Source: a virus. Taken from it: a DNA stretch of 44,708 nt. A program made the position numbers and the translations under genes. Location: IMG/VR virus record IMGVR_UViG_3300044712_000253, positions 1 to 44,708 of that record. One strand, 5' to 3'. Shown one piece after another: positions 42,689 through 44,708 of this stretch. Every line of letters begins with the position of its first letter. Position 1 is the first letter of the stretch. The notes beneath the pieces are model-generated. The model saw only the letters and a list, made by a program, of their open reading frames with translations. It made no database searches and was not told the origin of the DNA.

Positions 42689-42706
42689 TATTTATATATA
42701 AAAATA
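42689..42706. promoter_or_regulatory. Bidirectional late-type promoter elements
   Basis: The minus strand has TATAAATA (42689-42696), identical to the T4 late consensus, 14 bases before ATG 42674. The plus strand has TATATATAAAAATA (42693-42706), 14 bases before ATG 42721. The two overlap. Confidence 0.45.
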
Positions 42707-42720
42707 AAAAATAAATAATT

Positions 42721-43209
42721 ATGATATACATATCACATAGAGGTAATATTAATGGAGAAAACCCAGAAAGAGAAAATTCCCCTGAATATATTTCAGAAGC
42801 ATTAAATAACGGTTATGATGTTGAAGTAGATATTTGGTTTATTAATAATAAATGGTATTTTGGACATGATGAACCTAAATATGAAATAGATTTAGAAAAT
42901 TTTAAATTTTCATTTAATAAGTTGTGGCTACATTGTAAAAATTTGGAAGCATTAACTAAATTATATGAATATCAATCGTCGTTAATTTATTTTTGGCATC
43001 AGCATGATTCATTCACGTTAACTTCAAATAATTATATTTGGACTTTTCCTGATAATAAATTAAGTAATAAATCTATTTGTGTTTTACCAGAAATTCCAAT
43101 ATCAAATTTACACAATAGATACACAGAAAAAGATTTTAATAATTGTGCTGGTATATGTAGTGATTATATAGAAAAATATAAATTGAAATTTTTGTCATAC
43201 CCAAACTAA
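42721..43209 (+). CDS. Small glycerophosphodiester phosphodiesterase-like protein
   Basis: The core GDPD pattern is present: MIYISHRGNINGENPERENS (catalytic HRG), ALNNGYDVEVDIWFINNKWY (E-x-D metal ligands) and FGHDEPKYEI (second His). Later, WHQHDSFTLT and CAGICSDYIEKY resemble late barrel strands. At 162 residues it is shorter than bacterial GDPDs (about 240), so several barrel helices must be reduced, as in related phage and capsule-locus proteins. It lies alone between the island and a fibre gene. It may cleave glycerophosphate-linked glycans or lipids at the cell surface, or trim a phosphodiester-containing glycan made by the island; no signal peptide is seen. Confidence 0.75.
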   Translation: MIYISHRGNINGENPERENSPEYISEALNNGYDVEVDIWFINNKWYFGHDEPKYEIDLENFKFSFNKLWLHCKNLEALTKLYEYQSSLIYFWHQHDSFTLTSNNYIWTFPDNKLSNKSICVLPEIPISNLHNRYTEKDFNNCAGICSDYIEKYKLKFLSYPN

Positions 43210-43221
43210 ATATTTATAGTC

Positions 43222-44708
43222 TTATTTATTTATTTCTGTTATTAATTTTGGTATATCTTTTCTTTCACCAGTCAAAAGCCAATAAAATTCATATATTTTA
43301 CCATCATATTTTTCGACTGATACTTCAAAATAATTATTTTCAATATTTATAATATCAACACTAATTGCTTTATGATGTTTAATTGGTGTTATTTGAATAG
43401 TTACATTATCGAAATGTATTAATTTATAAATATAATTTGGTAATATAACTTTACATGTTATTCCACTAATTAAATCTTGACCTGTTATTTGAATTCCATT
43501 ATATGGTGATTCTATCGAAGAATAAATTAATCGTTTATCATTTTTAGTTGGATGCTGTATTGCAAAGTGTTTTTCTGTTGCATAAAATGCACCAGATCCT
43601 GGGACAACATATATTGCTGCTGCTGTATTATAACCATTTGCTGCACCAGTATCTCTATATAATAATTGATAATTGGAACCAATTCCAGGTAATAATCCTG
43701 AAGAACCCGAACTTCCTGATGTGCCATTCGTTCCACTAGAACCCGAACTTCCTGATGTGCCATTCGTTCCACTAGAACCCGAACTTCCTGATGTGCCATT
43801 CGTTCCACTAGAACCTGAACTTCCTGATGTGCCATTCGTTCCACTAGAACCTGAACTACCATTCACACCACTAGAACCTGAACTACCTGATGTTCCATTC
43901 ACACCACTAGAACCTGATGTTCCATTCACACCACTAGAACCTGATGTTCCATTCACTCCACTAGAACCTGAACTTCCTGATGTTCCATTCACTCCACTAG
44001 AACCTGAACTACCATTCACTCCACTAGAACCTGAGCTTCCTGATGTGCCATTCACTCCACTAGAACCTGAACTACCATTCACACCACTAGAACCTGAACT
44101 TCCTGATGTTCCATTCACACCACTAGAACCTGATGTGCCATTCACGCCACTAGAACCTGAACTACCATTCTTACCACTAGAACCTGAACTACCTGATGTT
44201 CCATTCACACCACTAGAACCTGAACTACCTGATGTTCCATTCACACCACTAGAACCTGAACTACCTGATGTTCCATTCACACCACTAGAACCTGAACTTC
44301 CTGATGTGCCATTCACGCCACTAGAACCTGAACTACCATTCACACCACTAGAACCTGAACTTCCTGATGTTCCATTCACGCCACTAGAACCTGAAGTTCC
44401 ATTCACGCCACTAGAACCTGAAGTTCCTGATGTTCCATTCACACCACTAGAACCTGAACTACCATTCACGCCACTAGAACCTGAACTACCATTCACGCCA
44501 CTAGAACCTGAAGTTCCATTCACACCACTAGAACCTGAACTTCCTGATGTTCCATTCACTCCACTAGAACCTGAACTACCATTCTTACCACTAGAACCTG
44601 AACTTCCTGATGTTCCATTCACTCCACTAGAACCTGAACTTCCTGATGTTCCATTCACTCCACTAGAACCTGAACTACCATTCACTCCACTAGAACCTGA
44701 GCTTCCTG
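43222..44708 (-). CDS. Partial collagen-like fibre protein with C-terminal phage fibre domain (N-terminus beyond the right edge)
   Basis: The frame is open to the window edge; the GTG at 44685 is internal to the repeats, so the real start lies outside. About 330 residues are Gly-X-Y triplets without proline (GSSGSSGVNGTS, GKN, GTN). The C-terminal 150 residues (from LLPGIGSNYQLLYRDTGAAN) include FYATEKHFAIQHPTKNDKRL, then IYSSIESPYNGIQITGQ, LPNYIYKLI and VTIQITPI, a domain common in T4-like cyanophage fibre and structural proteins (K-H-F-x-I-x-H-P, then Y-x-S-x-E-x-P). The fibre is probably trimeric and Ser/Thr-rich, hence a possible glycosylation target. It ends 13 bases from the convergent GDPD-like gene. 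Confidence 0.85.
   Translation of the reverse strand, partial: GSSGSSGVNGSSGSSGVNGTSGSSGSSGVNGTSGSSGSSGKNGSSGSSGVNGTSGSSGSSGVNGTSGSSGVNGSSGSSGVNGSSGSSGVNGTSGTSGSSGVNGTSGSSGVNGTSGSSGSSGVNGSSGSSGVNGTSGSSGSSGVNGTSGSSGSSGVNGTSGSSGSSGVNGTSGSSGSSGKNGSSGSSGVNGTSGSSGVNGTSGSSGSSGVNGSSGSSGVNGTSGSSGSSGVNGSSGSSGVNGTSGSSGSSGVNGTSGSSGVNGTSGSSGVNGTSGSSGSSGVNGSSGSSGTNGTSGSSGSSGTNGTSGSSGSSGTNGTSGSSGSSGTNGTSGSSGSSGLLPGIGSNYQLLYRDTGAANGYNTAAAIYVVPGSGAFYATEKHFAIQHPTKNDKRLIYSSIESPYNGIQITGQDLISGITCKVILPNYIYKLIHFDNVTIQITPIKHHKAISVDIINIENNYFEVSVEKYDGKIYEFYWLLTGERKDIPKLITEINK
43700..44708 (-). repeat. 9-bp-based Gly-Ser-Ser / Gly-Val-Asn coding repeats
   Basis: Multiples of a nine-base unit (ACTAGAACC, TGAACTACC, TGATGTTCC on the plus strand) are arranged in 27- and 36-base higher-order units over at least 1 kb, running beyond the window. 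Local copy order varies, consistent with repeated slippage and recombination. Confidence 0.9.

Noticed and set aside
43527-43862. Overlapping frames with VLVERMAHQE repeats
   Set aside because: Out-of-frame reading of the Gly-Ser-Ser repeat of the fibre gene.
1-44708. tRNA genes and alternative genetic code
   Set aside because: No cloverleaf pattern noticed by eye; TGA and TAA both end well-defined genes, so stop reassignment is not supported.

Overview
This window looks like part of the genome of a large, very AT-rich tailed phage of the jumbo / T4-like kind, most likely infecting a member of the Bacteroidota. Phage evidence: an array of collagen-like fibre genes, two ending in an S74-type intramolecular chaperone domain; many tightly packed or overlapping genes in long one-strand blocks; an endonuclease of phage homing type; RtcB; and several proteins carrying a short terminal motif resembling the T4 head (capsid) targeting sequence. 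Host evidence: no clear Shine-Dalgarno sites, A-rich start contexts, a TTTG-N20-TATCTTTG promoter at 9372-9403 matching the Bacteroidota primary-sigma consensus, and a C-terminal fibre domain of a type I associate with Flavobacteria-like proteins. TAA and TGA both act as stops, so the code is standard. No tRNA, rRNA or CRISPR array was seen, and no stretch over 300 bases lacks a gene.

Layout. 1-1982 (minus): three coupled genes of unknown, probably virion-related function, including a repeat protein that runs off the left edge. 2060-4704 (plus): small Gly/Ser-rich and acidic proteins with head-targeting-like termini, a zinc-repeat endonuclease and a possible ADP-ribosyltransferase. 4745-9051 (plus): glycosyltransferase-like protein, methyltransferase, UDP-glucose dehydrogenase, DnaJ and a small unknown. 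9048-10272: small unknowns, one with a host-type promoter. 10276-14561 (minus): an acidic repeat protein, then an operon of UVR-motif protein, RtcB, class II aldolase-like protein, Nudix hydrolase and a small protein. 14614-20450 (minus): two small genes (one possibly an ADP-ribosyltransferase), a Trp/Gly-repeat protein and three tandem collagen-like fibre proteins. 20516-42591 (plus): a roughly 22-kb glycan biosynthesis island. 42721-43209: a small glycerophosphodiesterase-like protein. 43222 to the right edge (minus): a further collagen-like fibre with a cyanophage-like C-terminal domain.

The glycan island is the most striking part. It holds a cupin-nucleotidyltransferase-kinase fusion, AroE-like and GatZ/KbaZ-like proteins, HAD phosphatases, several multidomain glycosyltransferases, a radical SAM enzyme, a heptose-kinase-type GHMP kinase, an epimerase, a second UDP-sugar dehydrogenase lacking the catalytic cysteine, an SDR, a Gfo/Idh/MocA oxidoreductase, a SIS isomerase, a transaldolase, an FkbM methyltransferase, a WavE-like transferase and a HAD-nucleotidyltransferase fusion. 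Transaldolase, SIS isomerase, HddA-like kinase, HAD phosphatase and nucleotidyltransferase together resemble a route to an activated heptose. I infer that the phage makes and attaches its own complex glycan, either to its virion (the Ser/Thr-rich fibres are candidate acceptors) or to the host surface.

A second theme is the recurring terminal motif (Lys-x-Phe/Tyr-x-x-Phe-Ile/Leu-x-Glu) at the N- or C-termini of otherwise unrelated proteins, including both ADP-ribosyltransferase candidates, suggesting cargo packaged in the head and injected.
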